Shown: positions 1 through 6,213 of the stretch, in pieces
Layout of the letters: every line of letters starts with the position of its first letter
How positions within the stretch are numbered: the first letter of the stretch is position 1
Assembly: GCA_036503065.1 (NCBI GenBank)
Contig: DASXXM010000116.1
Coordinates: 1 to 15,879, forward strand
Direction of reading: 5' to 3'
Length of the DNA: 15,879 nt
Origin: DATEPR01 sp036503065
Lineage (GTDB): Bacteria > Actinomycetota > Actinomycetes > Mycobacteriales > Pseudonocardiaceae
Position numbers and translations under genes: made by a program
The notes under the pieces: generated by a model
The model's database searches: none
The model's input: only the letters and a program-made list of their open reading frames with translations
What the model was told of the DNA's origin: nothing

Positions 1-420
1 GTTTGCTCCCCGGTCACACCGGCCGACCAGCAACCCGGATGGTGACCATGGGCAAACCGAACAGTGCGGCCAAAGCGCGGGCGCGGTGTGTGCTGTGGCT
101 GTGCGGACAGTGCCGTGGTGGTACCGACTGTCGCTGTGTACCCCAGCCGCCGCCCAAACCACAGCGCTGGCCCGTGCCGGACGACGAGCGACGGGTGTAG
201 GAGCGCAGGCGCCGCCATCGGGACCGTAAGGTCCTGTTCGGACCGAATCAGGACCGGACCGGTCGGTGGTACTCGTCCAAACGGCATCACCCACCTGCCG
301 TCCGGCTCATGAGAACGGCCGCCCACAAAACTCTCAGGTAGCGCAAAGGCTCTTCGCGGACACTGTTACGTATACACGTGGGTAAGGCGCCTGTTCGACG
401 TGCGGAAGGACGACTGCACA
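1..420. other. gene-free leader region
   Basis: No convincing coding region is seen. Short open frames exist on both strands (for example from a start near 54 to 200), but their products are Arg/Pro/Cys-rich without recognisable motifs, lack a good ribosome binding site, and look like GC-driven noise. The stretch holds a small hairpin near 221-234 (GGACC, loop GTAA, GGTCC) and a run of overlapping 6-bp palindromes at 367-380 just upstream of the redox operon. An upstream gene may end before the window. Confidence 0.5.
367..380. promoter_or_regulatory. overlapping palindromes before redox operon
   Basis: TACGTA, GTATAC and CACGTG, each a perfect 6-bp palindrome, overlap one another here, about 40 bp upstream of the first gene of the operon. 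The segment TATACA at 371-376 could serve as a -10 box, but no clear -35 lies at the right distance. It is a candidate promoter or operator only. Confidence 0.25.
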
Positions 421-723
421 GTGCCGGAACCTCCAACAGACCGACGCACCGCCCGAGCCGTGGGTGAGCGTCGAGTACAGACCGTGACGACGTGGACGAC
501 CGCGGGTGCCGTGGTCGGCGCGGCGGTGCTCAGCGCGTTGCTGGCACACGGCACGGTGTCGGCGGCGACCACGTCGACCAACGTCCCGAACCGGACGAAC
601 AACGGCAACAACCAGGTCGGCACGGGCACGGATCAGACTGGGGGCGGTCAGCTGCAGGCACCGGACTTCCTACCGGGAAGCTCCGGCGGAGGGGGCCGGC
701 ACGCCTCGACAGGAGGGTCATGA
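421..723 (+). CDS. small membrane-anchored Gly/Thr/Asn-rich protein
   Basis: This 100-residue protein has no recognised enzymatic domain. After a charged, arginine-containing N-terminus comes one hydrophobic segment (about residues 26-42), then a low-complexity tail rich in Thr, Asn, Gly and Ser ending in GGS. The arginines before the helix predict the N-terminus inside and the tail outside the membrane, either as an anchor or an uncleaved signal. GTG 421 was chosen because GGAAGGA (404-410) lies 10 nt upstream; GTG 400 and GTG 484 are alternatives. Its stop overlaps the ApbE start as ATGA, so it is translationally coupled to the redox genes. Similar short Gly-rich proteins are, from memory, found in front of ApbE/ferric-reductase genes in other actinobacteria. 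The tail contains SAAT (residues 47-50), which loosely resembles the ApbE target SGAT. The role is unknown. Confidence 0.65.
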   Translation: MPEPPTDRRTARAVGERRVQTVTTWTTAGAVVGAAVLSALLAHGTVSAATTSTNVPNRTNNGNNQVGTGTDQTGGGQLQAPDFLPGSSGGGGRHASTGGS

Positions 724-1658
724 CCAGCGTCGACACCACGGCCAGCGTCACATTTCCGGCGCTGGGTACCACGGCCGTCCTCGTGGTGACGGAACACCGC
801 GGCCTCGGCGAGGCCGAGCAGGCGCTGCGGGCCGAACTGGCCGCGATCGACAAGGCGTGCAGCCGGTTCCGGTCGGACTCGGAGATCAGCAGGCTGCACG
901 AACAGGCCGGCACCGAGGTCGTGGTGAGCCCGCTGCTGGCCGAGGCGCTCGCCGTGGCGCTGCGGGCCGGTCGACTCACCGGCGGCATCGTCGACCCGAC
1001 CGTCGGCGCGGCCGTGGCGGATCTCGGCTACGACCGGGACTACGACCGGCTCGACCGGGACAACCCGCTGCCGGTCGACTCGCCGCTGCCGGCGCCCGGC
1101 TGGTGGCGGGTGTCGCTGGACGAGGCCCAGCGGCGGGTGCTGCTGCCCAGGACCGTGCGACTGGACTTGGGCGCCACCGCGAAGGCCCTGGCCGCGGACC
1201 GGGGCGCCCGGCGGGTCGCGGCCACCATCGGCGGCGGTGTGCTGGTCAGCCTCGGCGGCGACGTGAGCACCGCGGGCCCCCCGCCGGACGAGGGCTGGCG
1301 GATCGGTGTCGGCGACGACCACCGGCTGGCCGTCGACGAACCGGAGACCACGGTGAGTATCCGGTCCGGCGGGCTCGCCACGTCGAGCACCACGTGCCGG
1401 CACTGGCGGCGCGCAGGCCGGACACTGCACCACATCGTCGACCCGCGCACCGGCGACCTGCCGGAACCGGCTTGGCGCACCGCGACCGTGGCCGCCGGGT
1501 CCTGTGTCGACGCCAACACCGCGAGCACCGCGGCCATCGTGCTCGGCTGGGCGGCGCCGCGCTGGCTGACCGCGGCCGGCTTACCCGCGCGGTTGGTCGG
1601 ACCGCGGGGCGACCTGCTGACCCTGGCCGGCTGGCCCGTGGACGGCGACCTGGGGTGA
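720..1658 (+). CDS. ApbE-like FAD:protein FMN transferase
   Basis: ApbE enzymes use FAD and Mg2+ to attach FMN covalently to a threonine of a target flavoprotein. The 312-residue protein is of about normal length for the family. It shows DLGATAKALAADRGAR (the counterpart of the DLGGIAKG motif), then VSLGGDVSTAG, then HHIVDPRTGD followed by SCVDANTASTA, which corresponds to the C-terminal metal-binding Asp/Thr segment. No signal peptide or lipobox is visible, so the enzyme should be cytoplasmic, unlike many exported ApbE proteins. The start is ATG 720, inside the ATGA overlap with the previous stop; the upstream AGGAGGG (711-717) is a usable ribosome binding site. The end overlaps the next gene as GTGA. 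No protein with an FMN_bind domain is encoded in the window, so the target is unidentified. Family assignment is firm; the substrate is inference. Confidence 0.88.
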   Translation: MTSVDTTASVTFPALGTTAVLVVTEHRGLGEAEQALRAELAAIDKACSRFRSDSEISRLHEQAGTEVVVSPLLAEALAVALRAGRLTGGIVDPTVGAAVADLGYDRDYDRLDRDNPLPVDSPLPAPGWWRVSLDEAQRRVLLPRTVRLDLGATAKALAADRGARRVAATIGGGVLVSLGGDVSTAGPPPDEGWRIGVGDDHRLAVDEPETTVSIRSGGLATSSTTCRHWRRAGRTLHHIVDPRTGDLPEPAWRTATVAAGSCVDANTASTAAIVLGWAAPRWLTAAGLPARLVGPRGDLLTLAGWPVDGDLG

Positions 1659-2224
1659 ACCAGCCGATCATGTGGTACGCCAGCCGGGCTACCGGTCTGG
1701 TGGCGTTGCTGCTGTTCACCGCGTCACTGGTGATCGGCGTGCTCAGCGGCGGCCGGCTCGCCGGCACGCGCTGGCCGCGGTTCGCCGTGGCCGCCGTGCA
1801 TCGGAACGTGTCACTGCTGGCCGTGGTGTTCCTCGCGGTGCACGTCGGCACGTCGATCATCGACCCGTTCGCCGGGATCGGCTGGCTGGACGCGATCCTG
1901 CCGTTCGGTTCGGTGTACCACCCGTTGTGGCTCGGCCTCGGCGCGGTCGCATCGGACCTGCTGGTCGCCGTCGTGATCACGAGTCTGTTGCGCCCCAGGG
2001 TGAATCTGCGCCTGTGGCAGTGGGCGCACTGGTCCAGTTACGCCTGCTGGCCGTTGGCCGTCGTGCACGGCATCGGCGTCTATCCGACGGACTTCCGGCT
2101 CGGCTGGGTGTTCGCGCTCAACATCGCCTGCGTGGTCGTGGTGATCGTCGCGATCGGCTGGCGGGTCGGCGTCAGCCATCCGGACACCGACGCACGGGCG
2201 GGCCGGCACGTGACCGGGATGTGA
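1655..2224 (+). CDS. ferric-reductase-like bis-heme membrane protein
   Basis: This 189-residue integral membrane protein matches the ferric-reductase-like transmembrane domain, which carries electrons across the membrane through two haems. About five or six hydrophobic segments are visible. The histidine pairs expected as haem ligands are present: His49 and His63 (14 apart) in one helix and His125 and His138 (13 apart) in another. It lacks the C-terminal FAD/NAD(P)H domains of full NOX or FRE reductases, so electrons must come from a separate protein; the NuoF-like protein and ferredoxin encoded next are the obvious candidates (inference). GTG 1655 is the start because it overlaps the ApbE stop (GTGA) and begins just before the first helix. 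The stop TGA (2222-2224) overlaps the next start at 2221. Confidence 0.85.
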   Translation: MNQPIMWYASRATGLVALLLFTASLVIGVLSGGRLAGTRWPRFAVAAVHRNVSLLAVVFLAVHVGTSIIDPFAGIGWLDAILPFGSVYHPLWLGLGAVASDLLVAVVITSLLRPRVNLRLWQWAHWSSYACWPLAVVHGIGVYPTDFRLGWVFALNIACVVVVIVAIGWRVGVSHPDTDARAGRHVTGM

Positions 2225-3498
2225 CCACGGTGACCAGCTACGCCCCGCCGCGCGGCCCACGCCTGTTGGCCGGCTGGGCGGACACCGCGCGGGTGGCGGA
2301 CCTGTCGGCGCACGTCGGCCGCTACGGCCCGCTGCCGCCGGTCGACCGCGCGCTGATCGGCATGGTGGACGCGGCAGGCCTGCGCGGTCGGGGTGGCGCG
2401 TGGTTTCCCACCGGTCGCAAACTGGCCGCCGTGGCCGCGGGCGGACGACGGCCGATCGTGGTGGCCAACGGCGCGGACGGCGAGCCGGCCAGCGACAAGG
2501 ACCACGCACTGCTCACCGTGGCACCGCACCTGGTGCTGGACGGCATGGTCCTGGCCGCCACCGCGCTCGGCGCCGCCGACGCGATCCTGTGCGTGCACCG
2601 CGGCGATCCGCTGGCACCGGCCGTCCATGCGGCGATGCGGCAGCGGACCGGCGATCCGGTGGCGATCCGGCTGGTCGAACTGCCGGCCCGATACGTGGCC
2701 AGCGAGGAGTCCGCGCTGGTGAACTTCCTGAACACCGGCGAGGCCCGGCCGACGGACACGCCACCCCGCCCGTTCGAACGCGGCGTGCGCGGCAGGCCGA
2801 CGCTGGTGGACAACGTGGAGACGCTGGCCAACATCGCGTTGATCGCCCGGTACGGCCCGGACTGGTTCCGCGCGGCGGGCACGGTGGCGGCGCCGGGCAC
2901 GATGCTCGCCACTGTGGGCGGCGCGGTTACCGCGCCCGGGGTGCGCGAGCTTCCGTTGGGCACCACCGTTTCCGTGGCGCTGGGTGCGTCGGGCGGCGTG
3001 TCCGAACCGGTCGGCGCGGTCCTGGTCGGCGGCTTCGGCGGCAACTGGCTGGCCATGTCCGACGCGGCCGAACTCCCGCTCACCCCCGAGGACCTGGCCG
3101 CGGTCGGTGGCTCGCTCGGGGTCGGGATGCTGCTGGCGTTGCCGGCACGGGTGTGTGGCGTGGCCGAGACGACCAGGATCGTGCGATACCTGGCGGGGGA
3201 GTCGGCCATGCAGTGCGGGCCGTGCATGTTCGGGTTGTCGTCGATCGCGCGGGATCTGGAGATGTTGATGTTCGGCGGGCGGCCCGACGTGCTCGACCGG
3301 CTGCGGCACCGACTGGGCGTCGTCCGTGGCCGGGGTGCCTGCGCTCATCCGGACGGCGCGGTCCGGCTGGCGGCCAGCGCGTTGACCGTGTTCGCGGCCG
3401 ATGTCCATACGCACGCCATGGGCCGGCCGTGCGCCGGCATCCGGGTGGCGTCCGGCATCCGGGTGCCGGTCGGCGGGATCGGGCTCGGTTGGCGATGA
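2221..3498 (+). CDS. NuoF-like NADH dehydrogenase flavin/Fe-S protein
   Basis: This 425-residue protein resembles the 51-kDa (NuoF/HoxF) subunit that takes hydride from NADH onto FMN and passes electrons to an Fe-S cluster. The glycine-rich flavin/NADH motif GRGGAWFPTGRK is at residues 56-67. The segment from SEESALVNFLNTGEARP to GRPTLVDNVETLANI (161-205) is typical of the family. A soluble-ligand-binding-like region follows at about 220-280, and the Fe-S region lies at 327-375. Cluster ligands are Cys332, Cys335 and Cys374; the first cysteine of the usual CxxCxxC is replaced by Ala329 (see findings). GTG 2221 overlaps the previous stop; GTG 2230 is an alternative start. No NuoE or NuoG is nearby, so this is not complex I. 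It probably feeds the ferredoxin and haem membrane protein of the same operon. Confidence 0.87.
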   Translation: MTTVTSYAPPRGPRLLAGWADTARVADLSAHVGRYGPLPPVDRALIGMVDAAGLRGRGGAWFPTGRKLAAVAAGGRRPIVVANGADGEPASDKDHALLTVAPHLVLDGMVLAATALGAADAILCVHRGDPLAPAVHAAMRQRTGDPVAIRLVELPARYVASEESALVNFLNTGEARPTDTPPRPFERGVRGRPTLVDNVETLANIALIARYGPDWFRAAGTVAAPGTMLATVGGAVTAPGVRELPLGTTVSVALGASGGVSEPVGAVLVGGFGGNWLAMSDAAELPLTPEDLAAVGGSLGVGMLLALPARVCGVAETTRIVRYLAGESAMQCGPCMFGLSSIARDLEMLMFGGRPDVLDRLRHRLGVVRGRGACAHPDGAVRLAASALTVFAADVHTHAMGRPCAGIRVASGIRVPVGGIGLGWR

Positions 3499-3695
3499 GG
3501 CTGCGGCTCAACCCGATCGCCTGCCACGCCCACGGCCTGTGCGCCGAACTGCTGCCCGAGCTGGTCGACCTGGACGAGTGGGGCTATCCGATCCTGGCTG
3601 ACGGCGGGCACGTGCCGTCGGCGTTGGTGGATCAGGCGAAGGCGGCGGTCGCCGCCTGTCCGACCCTCGCGCTGCGCCTGGTCAAACCGGCCTGA
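3495..3695 (+). CDS. small ferredoxin, [3Fe-4S]-type
   Basis: This 66-residue ferredoxin belongs to the short actinobacterial type often paired with cytochromes P450 or oxidoreductases. Ligands are Cys10, Cys16 and Cys55 in the pattern CxxHxxC...CP. The place of the fourth cysteine is taken by His13, so a [3Fe-4S] cluster, or a [4Fe-4S] cluster with an unusual fourth ligand, is expected. The acidic stretch ELLPELVDLDEWGYP is typical of the fold. The start ATG 3495 overlaps the stop of the NuoF-like gene (ATGA), so the two are translationally coupled. No P450 is encoded nearby. The likely partners are the NuoF-like protein (donor) and the bis-heme membrane protein (acceptor), by inference. Confidence 0.85.
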   Translation: MRLRLNPIACHAHGLCAELLPELVDLDEWGYPILADGGHVPSALVDQAKAAVAACPTLALRLVKPA

Positions 3696-3712
3696 CCCGC
3701 TGGCCGGCACAT

Positions 3713-3729
3713 CCCGTCGTTCGGACGGG
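3713..3729 (+). terminator. small GC hairpin after redox operon
   Basis: CCCGTC (3713-3718) and GACGGG (3724-3729) form a 6-bp stem with a 5-nt loop, 17 nt after the ferredoxin stop. A second stem, CCGGCC/GGCCGG (3687-3692 and 3702-3707), spans the stop codon itself. Neither has a T-tract, so termination is only possible, not shown. Confidence 0.3.
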
Positions 3730-3732
3730 TCG

Positions 3733-3750
3733 ATAACCCCAGGGGGGTAT
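3733..3750. promoter_or_regulatory. candidate CsoR operator
   Basis: TAACCCCAGGGGGGTA (3734-3749), flanked by A and T, is a pseudo-palindrome of C and G tracts framed by TA. CsoR-family repressors are known to bind such G/C-tract sites. It lies about 35 bp in front of the csoR-like gene and overlaps a possible -10 element TATCAT (3748-3753), which fits autorepression relieved by Cu(I). Confidence 0.65.
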
Positions 3751-3783
3751 CATCGGCGGTGGATTCCGATGTGGAGGGGCGTC

Positions 3784-4065
3784 ATGCCGGGTTACAGCGA
3801 GGACAAGGCCGGCTACCTGCGCCGCCTGCGCCGCATCGAGGGCCAGGTGCGCGGGTTGCAGCGGATGATCGAGAGCGACGAGTACTGCATCGACATCCTC
3901 ACCCAGATCGCCGCCGCCACCAAGGCACTGCAGGCTGTTTCGCTTGGTCTGATCGAGCAGCATCTCGGCCACTGCGTCAGTGAGGCGATCACCGAGGGTG
4001 GCGAGATCGCGGAGACCAGGCTCCGTGAGGCCAACGAGGCCATCGCGCGACTCGTCAGGTCTTGA
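3784..4065 (+). CDS. csoR: CsoR-family copper-sensing repressor
   Basis: This 93-residue all-helical protein of the CsoR/RcnR/FrmR family (DUF156) binds DNA as a tetramer and lets go when metal binds. The family start GYLRRLRRIEGQVRGLQRMI is at residues 11-29. The Cu(I) ligand set Cys-His-Cys is present as Cys35, His60 and Cys64, which points to copper rather than the nickel (RcnR) or formaldehyde (FrmR) branches. ATG 3784 was chosen over ATG 3769 because GGAGGGG (3773-3779) sits just upstream. The operator at 3733-3750 suggests autoregulation. No copper ATPase or chaperone gene is in the window, so its wider targets are not visible; the redox operon ends 88 bp upstream on the same strand. 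The family is certain; copper as the ligand is likely. Confidence 0.9.
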   Translation: MPGYSEDKAGYLRRLRRIEGQVRGLQRMIESDEYCIDILTQIAAATKALQAVSLGLIEQHLGHCVSEAITEGGEIAETRLREANEAIARLVRS

Positions 4066-4226
4066 TCGCGAAACAGATCCTGAGCTGCGGAAATAACTCT
4101 CAGTTGCGCTTTGTCCGACTACTGTCGCGGTATCAGGGCCGAGCTACTGATTCACCCGGCTCGGGGAGTTCTCCCGCTGCCTCGATGCGATTATTCTGAA
4201 CACACTCGATGCCAAATCCGAGGGGT

Positions 4227-4275
4227 CGGCTGGTCCCCCCGAGTCGGGGTGGTGGGGACCAGCCGTTCATTTCTG
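4227..4275 (+). terminator. strong 12-bp hairpin, likely terminator
   Basis: CGGCTGGTCCCC (4227-4238) pairs perfectly over 12 bp with GGGGACCAGCCG (4254-4265) around a 15-nt loop, followed by the T-rich TTCATTTCT. This fits an intrinsic terminator for the csoR transcript, about 160 nt past its stop. Within the arms, CCCCG (4237-4241) and CGGGG (4245-4249) could form a competing small hairpin. Confidence 0.65.
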
Positions 4276-4317
4276 GAACACGTTTCGATAAGGTCCGTGT
4301 CCACTTTCAGTCGATGA

Positions 4318-4349
4318 ACTGGCCAGTACCGAATCGGATGGCCATTCGG
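4318..4349. promoter_or_regulatory. paired palindromes upstream of ABC operon
   Basis: ACTGGCCAGT (4318-4327) is a perfect 10-bp palindrome. Eleven bases on, ATGGCCAT (4338-4345) is a perfect 8-bp palindrome lying inside a second inverted repeat, CCGAAT (4329-4334) with ATTCGG (4344-4349). The shared TGGCCA core, with centres 19 bp (about two helical turns) apart, suggests a tandem operator for a dimeric regulator of the importer operon that begins at 4496. Confidence 0.35.
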
Positions 4350-4495
4350 CAGGCGGACGGTGTGACCGGTCGGTTCCGTCGATCGGCTGGGCGGCGGTAT
4401 GCGCGACCAGGTGTGATCAGCGCCGCGTGTCCCGCGTTCCGGTCACCGGGATATTCGACTACCAACCGTGCCCCGGACCGGGCAGGATGCCCCAT

Positions 4496-5386
4496 ATGCC
4501 CGCACGGACCAAACTGACGGTAACGGCCGTCGCCATACTCGGCTGCCTGCTCGCGGCCGCCTGTGCCCCCGCCGCCCAGAACAATATCCAGCCGCCGCTG
4601 CCGGCCGGTTCGCCCATCCCGGGCCAGGGCAACTGCACGCCGGCCAAGCTGCCCACCCTCAAGGCGAACACGTTCACGTTCGGCACCGACGAGCCGGTGT
4701 ACGAGCCGTGGTTCGTGAAGGACGACCCGACCAGCGGCAACGGCTTCGAGTCGGCCGTCGCCTACGCCATCGCGGCCAAGATCGGCTACCAGCACGGCCA
4801 GGTCGCCTGGTCGCGGGTGTCGTTCAACGCGGCGATCCAGCCCGGCCCGAAGAAGTTCGACGCCGATCTCAACGAGTTCTCCATCACCGCCGACCGGCGC
4901 AAGGCCGCCGACTTCTCCGCGCCCTACTACGACGTCACCCAGGCCGTGATCACGGTGAAGTCGTACCCGGCGGCATCGGCGCACTCGGTCGCCGGCCTGC
5001 GCGGTGTCAAGATCGGTGCCCAGGTGGGCAGCACCAGCTACGACGCCGTGCAGAACGTGATCAAGCCGAGCCAGCAGGTCGCCGTCTACAACAGCAACGA
5101 CGACGCCAAGCAGGCGCTGGCCAACGGCCAGATCCAGGCGCTGGTGGTGGACCTGCCGACCGCGTTCGAGATCACCGGCGCGAGCGAGGTGCCCAACTCG
5201 GTGATCGTCGGCCAGTTGCAGACCACCAGCGGCCAGTCGGAGCAGTTCGGCGCGGTCCTGGACAAGAACAGCCCGCTCACCTCGTGCGTGTCGGCCGCCG
5301 TGAACGTGCTGCGCTCGGACGGCACGCTGGCCAAGCTGGCCCTCGACTGGCTCAACACGCAGGCCAACGCGCCGATGCTGCATTGA
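4496..5386 (+). CDS. ABC transporter substrate-binding lipoprotein
   Basis: This 296-residue extracytoplasmic solute receptor is of the polar amino acid (PAAT, SBP family 3) type. It has a lipoprotein signal: basic MPARTK, a hydrophobic core, and the lipobox-like LAAAC with Cys23 as the likely lipidated residue (ILGC at Cys17 is a less likely alternative). Family landmarks are FTFGTDEPVYEPW near residue 60, a segment GNGFESAVAYAIAAKIG, FSITADRRKAADFSAPYY (the counterpart of the common T.eR...v.FS.PY motif), and LRGVKIGAQVGSTSYD. ATG 4496 was chosen over ATG 4487 because AGGA (4484-4487) is spaced 8 nt from it. It heads a three-gene operon and captures the substrate for the permease encoded next. 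The substrate cannot be read from the sequence. Confidence 0.88.
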   Translation: MPARTKLTVTAVAILGCLLAAACAPAAQNNIQPPLPAGSPIPGQGNCTPAKLPTLKANTFTFGTDEPVYEPWFVKDDPTSGNGFESAVAYAIAAKIGYQHGQVAWSRVSFNAAIQPGPKKFDADLNEFSITADRRKAADFSAPYYDVTQAVITVKSYPAASAHSVAGLRGVKIGAQVGSTSYDAVQNVIKPSQQVAVYNSNDDAKQALANGQIQALVVDLPTAFEITGASEVPNSVIVGQLQTTSGQSEQFGAVLDKNSPLTSCVSAAVNVLRSDGTLAKLALDWLNTQANAPMLH

Positions 5387-6213
5387 CGTCCCAACTACAG
5401 CGGGATCGCTTGGCCTACAAGCGATCCCGTGCGCGTCGGTCCACCGGGGTGGCCATCCTGTCCACCCTGGTGTTCGCCGTTGCCGCCGGGTGGGCGATCT
5501 CGTCGTCGCCGGGGTGGCCGCGGGTGCGGTCGTCGTTCTTCGACCTGCCGACGGTGGCGGAGTCGTTCCCGGCGATCCTGGCCGGGCTGTGGTTGAACAT
5601 CCGGGTGCTGGTCGTCGCCGAGGTGCTGATCCTCGTGCTGGGCCTTGGTATCGCGGCGCTGCGCACGCTGCGTGGCCCGGTCTGGTTTCCGGTGCGCGCG
5701 CTGGCCACCGGGTACGTCGACCTGTTCCGCGGGCTGCCGTTGATCATCTGCCTGTACCTGGTCGGTTTCGGCCTGCCGGGGCTGCGGTTGACCGGCGTGC
5801 CGAACGATCCGGTGGTACTGGGCGGGATCGCGCTCGTGCTGGTGTACGCGGCGTACGTGGCCGAGGTGTTCCGGGCGGGCATCGAGTCGGTGCATCCGTC
5901 GCAGCGGGCGGCGGCTCGCTCCATCGGGCTGACGCACGCGCAGACCATGCGGATCGTCGTGCTGCCGCAGGCCGTCCGTCGGGTGTTGCCGCCGTTGCTG
6001 AACGACTTCGTTGCGCTGCAGAAGGACTGCGGGCTGATCTCGGTGCTCGGCGCGGTGGACGCGGTGCGGGCCGCGCAGATCGCCGCCGCGAAGGACTTCA
6101 ACTTCACCCCGTACGTGGTGGCCGGGCTGCTGTTCGTGGTGCTGGCCGTGCCGTGCGCCCGCCTTGCCGACGCCGCCGCACGGCGCCTGGCCCGCCGGGA
6201 GGGCGCCGCATGA
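5383..6213 (+). CDS. ABC transporter permease, polar amino acid type
   Basis: This 276-residue inner-membrane permease of the HisM/GlnP family forms the import channel. It has an N-terminal cytoplasmic stretch, a first helix at about residues 22-40, a periplasmic-side loop, and further helices at about 72-93, 108-130, 145-162 and 244-260. The FRGLPLI segment (115-121) is typical of the family. The EAA loop that docks on the ATPase spans about 174-206 (RAAARSIGLTHAQTMRIVVLPQA). The start is taken as TTG 5383, which overlaps the receptor stop TGA as TTGA and gives MTSQLQRDRLAY, a usual N-terminus for these permeases; a TTG at 5410 is possible but less likely. The stop overlaps the ATPase start (ATGA). 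Only one permease gene is present, so it likely acts as a homodimer. Confidence 0.88.
   Translation: MTSQLQRDRLAYKRSRARRSTGVAILSTLVFAVAAGWAISSSPGWPRVRSSFFDLPTVAESFPAILAGLWLNIRVLVVAEVLILVLGLGIAALRTLRGPVWFPVRALATGYVDLFRGLPLIICLYLVGFGLPGLRLTGVPNDPVVLGGIALVLVYAAYVAEVFRAGIESVHPSQRAAARSIGLTHAQTMRIVVLPQAVRRVLPPLLNDFVALQKDCGLISVLGAVDAVRAAQIAAAKDFNFTPYVVAGLLFVVLAVPCARLADAAARRLARREGAA

Larger units (their letters stand above)
4066..4495. other. 430-bp intergenic region with hairpins
   Basis: No credible gene is seen. The open frames here give low-complexity products and their codon use is less G/C-biased than that of the neighbouring genes. The stretch contains weak hairpins (CCGAGC 4139-4144 with GCTCGG 4159-4164), the strong hairpin listed at 4227-4275, and two perfect palindromes at 4318-4349. 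It must carry the end of the csoR transcript and the promoter of the ABC importer operon, but no clear -35/-10 pair stands out. Confidence 0.6.

Noticed and set aside
3..312. Short open reading frames in the first 312 bases
   Set aside because: Products are Arg/Pro/Cys-rich with no motif, no ribosome binding site and no coding-type third-position pattern.
312..360. CTCTCAGG with an upstream GAGA, resembling part of a glycine riboswitch
   Set aside because: The conserved core (GCCGAAGGxGCAA) and the typical GGAC follow-up are missing and the downstream genes are not glycine-related; the match is one octamer with a 5-bp stem.
2221..3498. Part of a respiratory complex I or hydrogenase operon
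   Set aside because: Only a NuoF-like protein is present; there is no NuoE, NuoG, membrane arm or hydrogenase subunit, and the first cluster cysteine is missing.
4111..4317. A 68-residue open frame between csoR and the importer operon
   Set aside because: It runs through the 12-bp hairpin, lacks a ribosome binding site and gives a product without recognisable features.
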